Below are positions 11,491 through 24,300 of a stretch of DNA of 64,000 bases, piece after piece. The notes beneath the pieces are model-generated. The model was not told where the DNA came from, did not search any database, and saw nothing but the letters and a program-made list of their open reading frames with translations. Numbering within the stretch: the stretch's first letter is position 1; each line of letters opens with the position of its first letter. Source of the stretch: Capitella teleta (Eukaryota > Annelida > Polychaeta > Capitellidae); NCBI GenBank assembly GCA_000328365.1, contig KB305088.1, positions 62,088-126,087 of the forward strand. The letters run 5' to 3'. The position numbers were made by a program, and so were the translations under genes.

Positions 11491-14207
11491 ATGAGTTTGT
11501 GGGTTGACAAATACCGCCCGACTGCCCTGGGAAAACTCGATTACCATAAAGAGCAAGCAGGACACTTGAAGAAATTGGTATAATTGATTGGATCACATTT
11601 TATTTAATAGAAAACATAAACAAGCGTAGCTCCCCAACTGCCAAGGCCCAAGGTTTGAAGGAATGGACTTATGAACTGATGAAGCCTTGAAGGATAGCGG
11701 AGCAGTTCCTACACACTACGCTACAGCTTGGGGAGCTAGAACAAGCCTTAATTTAGTGGGTGTAGGTCTCTAGACAGTAGACTGTAGTCTTAGCTTGCTG
11801 CATAGTGATAGTCATAGAGTGAAGAGTCTGTAGATACTCAGTCAGCTGGTCAGTACTCTTGTTGTGCCTTGTGGTCCCGAGTGATCACGTGATCATTGAC
11901 CCCGTCGCCTTGACCCTTTTGCTGGCCCGAGGTGATGTCACAACCCCCTGGCTTGGTGCTTTGTTGTGAAGAACCCGTTACGTGAACACATGTGTCTCCA
12001 ATGCCGCCGAGCCGCTAAGCCAAGTACGTATCAGTTTGATGTGTAATCACCATCCTCACTACACTGTGACACTGTGACACTGTGCAGACTGAGTACCAAG
12101 ATAGTAGACTTAGTTTGACGCCTCTGTCAGTCTGTGATCTATCTGACTATCATCAGGCAGGCCCGTAGTCAAGGTTGAAGGGGGGTCGGAGGGCTTGGAC
12201 TACCTCTCCTCTGAAATTTGAGGTCCACATTTTCAGGAAAAAAATATAATTACCATGTCAAATAGGCTACACACTACCAGTGGCATCTTGTGAATGTGAG
12301 AGGTCTGCGAGCAGAAATTATGACGAGGATATCAATTTAAATGAAGTTTTTGACATCTTTGTAAAGCATCCCAAGATGTTCGGACAGCATTCTCACATAA
12401 TATCATTGTTTGCATCACATTGCAATTTATGCTTGCATAGGTCCACTATCTCACAAACGACCCCCCTTTCACTGTAAGCTGGCTACATGCCTGTCAGGTT
12501 ATATGTTAGTGTCATTATAGTCATATCAAGATATGCTCCACTTGAGTTTTGATACCTATCGTCATGATAATACGCAACAATTTGTGCCTCTAATTCTCAA
12601 GTCTGGCCATGCTTTGCCCCCATTCTTGGCTTTCGGCTGGGTCTCCCCTCCTTCTCCTGACTTGTCACCACTTGTCGGAATACTGTGAGATCTTTGTGGA
12701 TTCATCCTGAACCTCTGCTGTTGTGTTGTCTGTGTGGTAACAGTGTAAAGGATTTTAACCCTGTGATAATGCTTTGTCTTTTTTTCAGGTGCAATGTGGC
12801 GATTTCCCACATCTGCTGGTGTACGGACCGTCAGGAGCTGGCAAGAAGACGCGCATTATGTGCATTCTCCGTGAATTGTACGGCATTGGGGTTGAGAAAA
12901 CTCGCATTGAGCATCAAACATTTGTGACCCCTTCAAAGAAAAAACTCGAAATATCTACTGTTGCGAGTAATTACCACATTGAGGTTAACCCGAGGTACGT
13001 TGTAAATGTTCGTATGTTAATCAAATTAATTCAATCCGGTCTCCAGTGATGTTGGTGTGCAAGACAGAGTTGTCATCCAGGAAGTTGTTAAATCAATGGC
13101 ACAAACGAACCAGTTAGAAACATCTCAACAGCGTGAATTCAAAGGTGAAATAAAGAAGTTTAATTTAACATTCTGTGCACTCTTCTTTAATTTTACCAAG
13201 TTCTGGTTTTGACTGAAGTCGACCGATTAACGAAGGATGCGCAACATGCTTTGAGGCGAACAATGGAGAAGTACATGGCCACATGCAGACTCATTCTCTG
13301 TTGCAACTCCACCAGCAAAGTTATCCCTGCCATTAGGAGCCGATGTTTTGCGGTTCGAGTTCCTGCTCCTTCTGAAGATCAGGTTTGTTCAAAGCGGCTC
13401 AAAACTTCAGATACGATTGGTTTGAGAATTTACGATTTCTGTGAGATTCAGAAATAAATTCATGTTAAATACCTGTTGGAATACTTGAATTTTTGTCTCT
13501 CGGCAGATTTGTCAAGTTCTACAACTCGTCTGCAAGAAAGAGGGGTTGAATTTGCCGTCAGATTTGGCCAAAAAAATTGCCACGCAGAGTAATCGCAACC
13601 TCAGACGAGCCATTCTGATGTGTGAAGCGTGTCGTGTACAACAGTGAGTATTTCACAAGAATGCGAAATGATCTTGATTCAACTTTCTTTTAAGGTATCC
13701 GTTCAGCAGTAACCAAGACGTCACTCTTCCTGATTGGGAGTTGTACTTACGAGAAACAGCAAACATGATCATACAACAACAGAGTCCTAAGAGGTATACC
13801 CTCGATTAATCAACGAATCATTCAATCATTTGTTCATTTGGTAGACTTCTTGAGGTCAGAGGTCGCCTTTATGAACTCCTTTCTCACTGCATTCCGTCAG
13901 ATGTCATTATGAAGGTTTGTTTTCCCTTGTTAGCTCAGCCGGACTTTGTAATAGAGACATTAATATGATTGTGCCATGTAAGATGTTTTAATTTCTTCTT
14001 TTATCTCAGGGCCTCCTGCAGGAGCTTGTGTCTAATTGTGACGGGGAAATGAAACGTGAGGTCACGCAGATAGCTGCCTACTACGAACATCGGCTTCAGC
14101 TTGGACAGAAAGCCATTTACCACATTGAAGCGTTTGTCGCTAAGTTCATGTCGGTCTTCAAACATTTCCAAGAAGGAATGATGCAAGACATGGATGACCT
14201 CTTTTGA
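11491..14207 (+). CDS. RFC3: Replication factor C subunit 3 (clamp loader)
   Basis: Eight exons, 11491-11577, 12789-12994, 13047-13144, 13201-13382, 13507-13643, 13695-13793, 13845-13914 and 14010-14207, join without a break to 358 residues (human 356). It is an AAA+ subunit of the RFC complex that loads PCNA at primer-template junctions in the nucleus. Visible: the N-terminal signature [10 protein letters not shown], Walker [10 protein letters not shown] (42-50), the LTEVD Walker B region (134-138; TEVD in place of the usual DE pair, as in this subunit generally), the sensor-1 CCNSTSK stretch, and the RSRC motif with the arginine finger (R178). The C-terminal collar helices are complete. Intron 1 is long (1.2 kb) and carries a small TIR element; the other introns are 51-124 bp. 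Confidence 0.98.
11627..11738. mobile_element. 112-bp non-autonomous TIR element (Mutator-like target duplication)
   Basis: It lies in RFC3 intron 1. The ends are perfect 11-bp inverted repeats, TAGCTCCCCAA and TTGGGGAGCTA. Nine-base flanks agree at 7 of 9 positions (AAACAAGCG at 11618-11626, GAACAAGCC at 11739-11747), as expected of an aged 9-bp target-site duplication. The right end, read in reverse, matches the left end of the 805-bp element at 47880-48684 over about 26 bases. No coding capacity. Confidence 0.8.
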
Positions 14208-14212
14208 GATTA

Positions 14213-14218
14213 AATAAA
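14213..14218 (+). terminator. Polyadenylation signal of RFC3
   Basis: AATAAA six bases after the RFC3 stop codon, so the 3' UTR is very short. Confidence 0.75.
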
Positions 14219-14229
14219 ATATTTTTGTA

Positions 14230-17200
14230 TGTTTTACTTTGCTTTACCAAGTTTCTTCAAATTTGATAGTTTTCATACAATGTGATTGTGAAGGAAAGTG
14301 TAGTACAATAATGCTTTGGTTGAGGTCTCATAGGAAATTATCTGTATGGGTTGGTTGTCATTCCGTCACACAAGATATTACAATAGAAATGGTGGAGACC
14401 CTCATTCTACAGCTAGATACGGAGTGTGCCAAAATTAGTCTTTATCTACTCCATGTTATAAGATCTCAATGATTTTCAATGGCGCAATGCATTTCTGAGA
14501 AAGTGTTACTAAACAGATTGCAGTGTAAAAGCCACGCTAAGATAAGAGAAATAAACACTTGGTATGGTTAGCATAACAAACAGAATAGTGTATGTAATCT
14601 GTAGTTTAACGTGTCATGCTGTTATTCCCATCAGTTCTACATGTACAGGTATTTCAATTCCATCAACAATTATGCCGATTTATCTCAAATAGAGTGCACT
14701 CAACATTCTGCGATATTTCCACTTTTGCCAGCAAACATGGCCCCGGACCATGAATAAGCTTCATTGAACTATTGTTTTGTTTGAGAGTGCTATTGTTTTG
14801 ACAGTATCACTAAGGCACAAATGTCTATCTCCTAAAATCAAAACAAAACAGAGAAGTAGTATTGAAGGGCCATACAAGAGTGAAGAGATGACATTCCTTA
14901 ATGATCGTCCAGGGGCTCATCTGATTTCTTCGCGATCACACACCACTCGCATTTTAATGGTCTTCCCTGGTTTAAAATAAACTTTTTATTTGATTTCTTT
15001 GCATAAATGGGCGCAGAATAACATAGTCAATCCATACCATGTAGTTATTTTTTTTTTATTAATTGATACATTTTAGCAAATTATAGAGTTTTGTTTCTAA
15101 CATGGAGTAGATAGACTACTTTTGGCCCACTCTGTATATACATGTACCATTATGTCATCAATCTTCAGAAATCAACCTCCCATCAAACATAGCACTGCAA
15201 CAAAGAATAAAATATCATACAAGGGTCAATTAAGATGTAGTGATTTCAAACAAAATAATACTGGTTTGCAGCTTGGTTTCATTGAGCAAAGTTATTTCGA
15301 GGTCAGATTCTAGTATTTCCAGTATTTACCGTAATTATGTTATCAAGTACTGGTTAGTATATATACTCATTGTCTACCGAGCAGACGACGCCACACCACC
15401 AGTCGGAGCGGTCAACTGGGTGTTACACAATGATATATACTAGCAAAGAACGTGGAGACGTCCACGTTCTTTGAATCTTTGCATGTCCCGGGCAAATGTA
15501 CTTATCATAACGGCTTTACCAGCGCACCGTCCAACAACACAAATCATAGCGGTACCACAACGATTCTCTCTAAAATCATAACGCACTCTTTCGAACCCTG
15601 TGATTCCGCGAACAATGCAATTCCCTTGAGAAGCAGACGGTTCAGAGTTCAATGACTTAGTAACAAATGAACTTTCACTCTCTATTATTGAAGGCAGAAC
15701 GTCAAATTACGTAACAAATCTTCTTTCTCGCTTTGCCAGCTGTCGTTGAATGGCGACTCCCAGTCTGTAAAACGGACACGTCAGTATACGAAATCAATGG
15801 ATTCAATCTATCAATGCGTGTAATTGTTACTCATGCACAATGATCGCTCTTGACAAATATCATTAATACTTAATCTGTTTTTGACATAACAAACTCATCC
15901 ATAATTCAGTTAGGCCTACTTATTGGTTGAAATATTATAATTATAGGAAATTAAAACAGCGACGGTATTTTTAAGATAGGTTCTACATGTATATACATGT
16001 ATAATATACAAACATTTGAAGTAATTCAAGCACTCAGATGAAGTTGGTATCATTGCTCGGGTATTTTTCTTCGAACGAGGTACACACAATTACCAGAGCC
16101 TGCATGTGTGCGCACCACATCAATGCTAATGCAACATCAATCAAAGTTACCGCCGTTTATGGCAAAGAAAAAACATCCCAAATGCGAGTTTCATAGCTAA
16201 TAACACTTGGCTAAATTTAATTGAGCAGACGTCGAGTTAATCCTTCAATGGGGCTCAATGCTATGCGTGGGAAACCGACCGTTAACATGCAAGGTGCGCT
16301 CAACCACTTTGTTCGATTTATACTCGGCATTATTTATTATTGGTATTAGTTATTGCGTGGCTAAAAGTCTTTGTCAACTCGACATTCGTCGAGATCATCG
16401 TCTAGGGGTATGCTTCTATGTTGGACGATAAAGCTCAAATGTACGAATTGTACCTGCATATAATTATAATAGATTAGGCCATTCATGATGACTTAATTCA
16501 CACCGTTCGCATATTTCGAATTATGAACACTGATTCGTGTAATTGACTGATCAGTTTTGATCCTAAAGTGTAACAACTAATAGGCAAACTTTGTACCCGT
16601 ACATATCTGGTATGTTTCGTTCATTAGATACACTTTTAAAAAGCGGTACTGCATGAGAACGAAATTTAAGAGCTTCACGAGTTCGCTTTTGAATTTAAGT
16701 AAACATGCATTTGAAATCAATTAGTGTGAATTATCGGTAAATTCAGATTTCAAGAGAAAATAAAGTTATAATGCACTTTCTTTGGCTGGGAGAATAAGCG
16801 CACGTCGAGGAGTTAATGAATGCTGGTGACAATTTGCGCGCTTCGATTATGAGCGGAGCCCGAGTCCTCAAAATAACAGTTATGGACAATTTCATCGCGT
16901 AGTTTACGACAGTTGTGGGAGGACAATGCAAAGTAACAAGGCGGGCAATATTTGCTCTTTGATAAAGTTTTATTTGAAGCACCTGGTATAAACATCAAAG
17001 GGTTTTCACTCTCCTAATTCAATGAACTCGCGTGCCGAAGCTTTCATAGGGCTGATCACGTGGTTGCAGGTGTAAATATTGAGGTTAGTCAGGAGTTTCG
17101 GAAGTAAAATAAAATTGAAATATTTTCAATTAAAGCGAGAAACGTATGGCACATAATCCCCTTAAGATTATACAAAATCTTTAAATACATATATGTTAGC

Positions 17201-17400
17201 ATTTAAATAATATATTTATAGAGTAAATGCGATTCACTCGTGCTGAAAGACATTTCCGAAGTTTCTCCTTGCGCACCTCGTTGATGAGGGATATTCGCTT
17301 GGCCTGGAAACGCAACGTGAATGCAGTGGCTCAGCGAAGCAGACGAGCTTTGTGTGAAAACGGTTCGAACTCTGAACTGTGACAGCTTATCACTGGAGTA
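14230..17400. other. Intergenic DNA between RFC3 and Dachsous
   Basis: No coding exon recognised. The most structured part is about 15380-15660. It has higher GC than its surroundings, a perfect 12-bp stem hairpin (15445-15472) and two ATCATAACG motifs, and is open on both strands for about 70 codons without a recognisable product. It could be a short non-coding transcript or a regulatory element. Confidence 0.4.
15445..15472. other. Perfect hairpin, 12-bp stem, 4-base loop
   Basis: AAAGAACGTGGA, loop GACG, then TCCACGTTCTTT. All 12 pairs are Watson-Crick. Function unknown. Confidence 0.85.
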
Positions 17401-17526
17401 CTCACTCGGATAGCATTTTAAATCTTCGATAAACCATTGACTACTGGACATAGGGCTGGTTTCGTGTTAATTCTGCGATGACAGCCCGATCGCGACTCTG
17501 TCACAGCGATTGATTGAAGCGCACAG

Positions 17527-18292
17527 GTAAGCATTGTGATTTCCGAAGACCGGGAGACATCGGTTCGTATTTCGCGAGCAGGAATAGACTGGAGGTGGTT
17601 AATCAGTGCTTACCAATGATATATAAGTGTGTTATCTGTTTATGCGAAGGAGTGTATTGGCCGTGAGTGCGATATCTGATAAATATACCTGCGCGAATAG
17701 GTGTTTAATTATCTATTTGATTGTGAAGGTGATTCATCATTTGTTATTCATCTTGTGTTGACAAGTTGGTGTGTATACATTGTGTAGACTCCTTGTCATC
17801 GCATGTATACACCGCTGCATTGAATTAATTTTTAATTAACTCGGGTTTCTTATTACAAATTTCACTCCCTAATTTCGACATATTATAATACTTGTCAGTA
17901 ATGTATACGCAATTGTAATTGTTGTAATTCTATTTTGGTTGCAAACGATTTTTTTAAATCACAGTTGCCGGTCGATTATTACAGATAAAACATAACATGC
18001 GTCCTGTTTAACCAATGTTATCTCTTTTATTACAATTTTATCTCTTTAATTGTTATAATCACACGACGTCGCCTCCCCTACCTGCATAACTGAAGATGCA
18101 CCGTCCCATAACTGTAGAATAAGCCAGACAATTTGGACGACTGTCGCCATTCTTAATGCGGTGTTTCTTTGAAGCCCGTGTTCGTCCCATTCTCACCTTT
18201 ATAGTCAGTTTGTTTCAAGAGTTACGTAACTTGTTGTCTTAGCTCTTAGACATGCTCCTGTAATGTATGCATAAACTTTGCTTTCTCTTCAG
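17527..18292 (+). other. Probable 5'-UTR intron of Dachsous
   Basis: A good donor (CACAG|GTAAGC, exon ending 17526) and acceptor (TTTCTCTTCAG, exon starting 18293) bracket this stretch upstream of the Dachsous start codon. This implies a non-coding first exon ending at 17526 and a second exon that starts at 18293 and carries the ATG. The transcription start is not identifiable. Confidence 0.55.
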
Positions 18293-18393
18293 ACGTTGGT
18301 CTGAAGTTGATTCGATAATAACATTATGAAGTACGGGAGTGCCAGAGAGACATCGGCCAGGTAGCAGCAGCATTGTGGTAAACCTCCAACGCC

Positions 18394-21300
18394 ATGCTTC
18401 GAACGGACAAATTTCACTGTGAATGGACGCGATTGTTACTGTGTCTGGCAGTGCTCACCGCCGGAGTCTGCTGCCAGGAGAAATCGCAAGTTTTCACCAT
18501 CGCCGAAGAGGAGCCGATCGGGACGGTGATCGGGCAGGTCGGCGAGCCATTTCCTGACGTTCGTCCGCCCTTCTGGTTATTCGCTGACGACCCTAGTATA
18601 GAGGAAGATCTCGATGTGACTCTCGACGGATTGATCAAAGTCAAAAGCAAGATTGACCGAGAGAAACGCGGCCAGTATGAGTTCGTCATGGTCACCGAAA
18701 TCGGCCAGAATATCAGGGTTATCATCACTGTCGAGGACACCAACGACAATTCGCCAACATTCCCCGAGAGCGTCATCAACATCACCATCCTGGAATCGGC
18801 GCCGCGAGATGCCAAGTTCTTCATCGGTAGCGCGTCTGACCCCGATTTGGGCGAATTCTCAACACGTGGTTATGATATTGTGGCGGGAAACACTGGAAAC
18901 GCCTTCCGGTTGCTGTCGAAGCGAGCGTCCAACGGGGTGTTGCTGCTCGACCTCGCCATCAACGGACATCTTGATTACGAAGTGACGTCATCATATTCGT
19001 TGACCATCGAAGCGTACGACGGAGGAGATCCGCCGCGGATCGGCGTCATGACCGTTAATGTCGTCATCGTCGACGCCAATGATAACTCGCCGGTGTTCAA
19101 CTTCACTCGTTACCATGCTCAAGTTCGAGAGAACGCCACCGTTGGTACTAAAGTCTTACAAGTTTTCGCTACGGATGTCGACTCAGGCGAGAATGGCAAA
19201 ATCCGATACCAAATAGATCGACAGCGGAGTGATCCGAACGGAAACTTTGATATCAATTCCGAATCCGGAACCATAGTTATCAACAAAGAACTCGACTACG
19301 AGGACATCAAAGCGTACGAGCTGATCGTGGTTGCTCGAGACAACGGTACTCAGAAACTGCAGACAACGGCGATTGTCTCCGTGCAAGTGCTCAACATCAA
19401 TGACAACGCCCCTACAATCAGCCTCATTTTCCTCACCGATGACGGAACCGGGCGAATCTCGGAAACTGCCCATTCCGGAGACCCTATTGCACGGATTTCC
19501 GTCACGGATGCGGATGACGAAGATCGCCAACCTGTCGTGAATGTCACGCTAGGCGGCGGTGAGGGCTACTTCGGGTTAACAACCAGGGATAATATCGTGT
19601 ACCTCATCATCCTCTCGAAACCTCTGGACAGGGAGATTAAGCCATATTATGAGCTGACTGTCGTGGCCAGCGATATGGGGACGCCGCCTTTGGTTTCCAC
19701 TGAAACGCTGACTTTGTATGTCACGGATACAAATGACAATGCTCCGCGTTTTAGCCAGAGTACCTATTACGCGGATATCCAGGAAATCATAGCTCCCGGA
19801 TCGTCTGTTATTCAACTGGAAGCGATCGACGAGGATTACGGGAACAACTCCATGATCACGTACGAGTTGCTTCGAACACCCGGATCGCACTGGGAGTGGT
19901 TTCAGATCAACAACCGCACAGGGCTCGTCACGACCAGATCACCGGTCGACTGCGAGATGTCGTCGGAGCCTCGCTTGCAAGTCGTGGCGACGGATTCGGG
20001 AACGCCACCTCTGTCGACCACTGTCACTGTCATCATTCACATCACTGACGTCAACGACAACCAACCTGTGTTCGATCAGAGTTTCTATAATGTGTCGATT
20101 CGGGAGGACGCCGCGCTTGGCTCTTGTATTCTCCAGGTAGGTTTTGCTTTTTTTTTTTTTTTTACAATTTGCCTCGCTTCATTTGCAATTGTCCCTGGGT
20201 TGAATGTGTGAACATTTTCGCCTATTTTAATTATAAGCATGACCAGGTAAATTCCAGCCTGATTCACTGTTGCATAACTGATGCCCGCATAATCTCGAAA
20301 CTAGTGAAAATGCCATACTGTAGTGCACAGACTGTACACCTACCTCTAAGCCTATTCAAGTACTATGGATTTAGTATAAGGTTTACCCAGGTTTTTAAAA
20401 CCTCTCAACTCTACTATATGTCTCATTGCATCAGAAATGACACAGCCAAACAGTAGTGCCAGGCTCGAGATAAATTTTTATTTACGATCCATCGTTATTT
20501 TTGACGTACAAAGTTCAAGAGTAAAAACTTCAGAAATGGATTTATATTCGCAATTTGCATGTCGCCTATGGTTGACCTTGCATGCTAAGGGGCTATCTGG
20601 GATCGACTGCCACAGCTTGGCATTGGTTTGGTATTCACAGGGGCAGATGTTTCGGTTACATATCTTATTGTTTTTCACTGTTGGCGTTTGAAATTTGATC
20701 AACCGCCTGCAATACTGGCGAGCGACCTCTTGATCTAAGCAATACTCGATATCCCCCGGGAAAACTCCTTTCATCGACATTTCTCCATGTTAGTTTACGT
20801 CTTCAGCTGCTCCACGCTCTATAATCAGTGTCCTTCAAGCTGGACAATGGTCAGATGGGTGTGTCCGTTTTACGTTTTTTTGAATGCATTCCCTTCGGGG
20901 GGAGTCTTTTCACTTCAGGAAAATGTATTTCAGTTTCTAACTTTCTTTCAGGCCGGCGTTTGCGATGTAAATATGTTAAGGAGGAGTTTAATTAGGTCTT
21001 ATATGTTAATGAAGATCTTGACCACCAGTGAATGGAGTCACTGGACCATGGGGTAATGGTCATTTTTCTCCTCTGAGCGACGATGAAAGGAGAGGGCGGA
21101 GTAGCTGCTTTGATGATGGTCCGAACATGAACATGCTTCATTGCAATGAAGTGCATAGTAATGGAGTGGATGGCCAAGAAATGGCTCGCTCGGTGTCAAC
21201 ACTCTCTAATATGTCTGCCTCTATGACAGCGTGCGTCTCATCATCCGCGTTATGCAATGCTTGACACGAACACTACTTGCAGCTGATTTGCCGTCGATCG

Positions 21301-24300
21301 ATAACTAACCTGCGCGGATCAAAGCGAGTGCATTGTTATTGAGCCTCATCGATTTCCCTATCCGCTATAATAGTATCGCACAAGGCGCCGATCGTACAAT
21401 GCATCAGTTAGCAAAAGGCAATCTATCCCGTTTTAACCACTCATTTGAACTCATTGATTACTCACAATAGTATTACGCTACACTGGCGTTCTTTGCATAA
21501 TTTATATAATTAATCCCATTGTTAAGTGCTAGTATGTTATATCATGCATTACAATGCGAGTACCTTAACCGCAGATATACAGGGATATATTAATTTTAAA
21601 GTTCGCCAATTTTAAAAATGAAGCATCCTAAATGTATTTCTCTCATTCCACTCCCCCCATTATAGAAATATATGCTAATGAAGAGTGGAGAGGCCACACT
21701 GCGTGTATCGCAACCCGTGCAGAGGTCGTACAAATCCGATTACCTTGTCATCGCAATTCGACAATAAATCAATCAACTCCACTTGACCCGCATTTCTTGC
21801 GAAATCCTCCAGCAATCATCACATCTTGGATTCGCGTGTTTTCTTTACATTATTCTCACCATTCATTCATGTTTCGTGATTTTCCACCCGAATACATTAG
21901 GTGATTGAGTCTACCTGGGAATAATGTCTGGCCAATAAATACCTTCAGGGCATATACTTGCATGACGAATGAAACAGACGCATCTCTGGATTATTCTTTT
22001 AATTATCTGACCATAAAATAATGCCCCGCCGACCGCGTGACCAACCTGAGTGGATGGCGTCATAAGTGACCATCTGGCATTAATTAGACGTCCATTTTGG
22101 TTGATTAGTGACCTTGAATATTAATTATTCCGCTAGGTGTCTGATTCTGTACTGATTCAACTGATTGATGGGGTGTTGCGTAATCACAGTGAGGACCTGC
22201 GTCATTTGACTATCCAGTGTACCTTATGCAAAGTATACGAAAGTGTGTAGTATGTACCTGTATAGTGTATAGCAATTGTTTTGAGCGTTTTTATGGTATA
22301 ACATGAGGCAAGACCTTGTTCATATGCAACGTCAGATTACACAGATGCAAATACATCAAACCTGTAATAAAACAAGCTCGTTATCTCGGGACCAATTTTT
22401 AACCCTGTACTCAATGAACTTTGCAAAGAGTATGCATAGCTATTTCGCAGAGGTGTTTAATTGTCTTTGGCCCATAAATTACTCTTTTCACCACCGAAGC
22501 AATTAAACTCATTAAAATTCTCCACGGGGGAGAACTTTTAAATTTATCCTTTTGGTAATGGAAGAAATAGCTCTCTCTCTTAAATAGTCTTAATGCCCTA
22601 ATTGTCAACGCAATTAAGTTTCATTTTGTTCCTTTCTTTATTTATTCACCTGTATGAGTTCCATCTGTTCCGCTTTTGAGAGCGAACCCTTTGATCAGAA
22701 GGGTTTTATTTTTCCCTTCTCCCTACAAATGCCAAGTGCTTCAGAGAACGATTCCTTGTCGATTGATTTATCGTGGTTCTTTTTATAGTGTTCTCCATCG
22801 ATTGACATTCCCGAAGTAGAGTTTTCACTTACTGCTATGGTCAGCAATCAATCGCATCAAATCAATCAAGCCCCCCAATCAGGTATTGCAGTATTAAGTT
22901 CTAAAAGTACCTATGGTAATCTACTAGTATAAACTTGCGCCCACCCGCAACTTGGGCTACGGATCGACTCGTATTAGTTCTATGGCGAATTTCTACATCC
23001 TTTAATAAGATTTCCCAAGGAACACCCACCATTTATTCATTTCTCACCAATCTACCTCCAGGATATTGACACTTTGGTCAATGCGTAAGCTTCATTCAAA
23101 TGAACACGGAACAAAAACCCGAGAAGAACTTGTAAACATATTGACGAGATAACTTAGCCTTTGATAAAGGTAATCGTCAAATGCATCCTGCGGTCATAAT
23201 TTGGTCAGAGCATTCCTCTTGCGCGTGGTATGCATTCATGAGTAATATGAAAATCCTGATTAATTCAGTTTCAAATTGATCCGATCAAAAATACTGCCTA
23301 ACGGTCAATGCGAAAATCTATATTGACATAAACAATTGGATAAATTTACTTATTCCCTTCAGTATGGACCAAATATTGACCAACATGTTCAGACGCACTT
23401 ATCCAATGTGTTCTGCATACAGATGTACTCAGATGAATCATCAGAGCTGTCTGGTATTCACGACACCAGTGTAATTTAATGTAGATCTCACAAAGGCGTT
23501 GGATAGCGTGGATGATATAAATGTCAGTTTTTCATCATTTGACGCGGTATTTTCACGGTTACCAGATGTATGCAGGGTGTTATGTAATAGTATAATGCGG
23601 TTGAATATCTATTCTTTTAGTGGTCGTTGGACGTCGCCTTTAGATCCACTTCGTTTTGGTCATTTTCCGCTTTGAACCGAGTTTTATGGCCGTGATTACT
23701 TAATCTGAATGGCTCGTAAAAACTGACCAATAGATCACGGGGTCCAATCATTCGCCATCTTATTACAGTGCTTTCCCATTAGTTCGAATCCCAATGCACC
23801 GTGTCATGCAATCGCTTAATCAAACCGAAAGATGTCGCTCTGTCGGATAAGCATTTTGATCACGTGGGTTGGTTGAATTCCCCAAATACCGATCATTTAC
23901 AAATGGAACAGCCCAACCATAGGTCACTCAATGTTTCTCATGAAGCCCAAGCGGCCCATAAGGAGACATTATTCATCTCGATATCAGTCGAAGCGATCTG
24001 GCACATCTTTGGAGTTTTCATGATGTCATGGCGGTCGTTTTACGGTCTCTTGCGATACTTAAACACACCTCCAGACATCAGTTCTCTCTTCAATTCGAAC
24101 ATTTTATAGTTCGGTTCATTTCCCCTGCGGCAACTTGATTCTTATCGCTCCCTGTTCGAAGATCTATTTCTTTCCTCTCCGCGGCCATTTTCTTATCACG
24201 TGGCTTTCGATGTTAGGATTTCCGGTTTCTGTTGTGCCCACGGATGATAGCCCCGTGTGCTTTCGGATGATAGTTCCCTCGTCGTCTTTCTTCCGGATTT

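Noticed and set aside
18414-19890. Antisense open frames over the Dachsous first exon (104-136 codons)
   Set aside because: Mirror frames of GC-rich cadherin coding sequence; no motifs.
21028-21264. 78-codon Ser/Met-rich frame in the Dachsous intron
   Set aside because: No splice-site support or recognisable family; likely chance.
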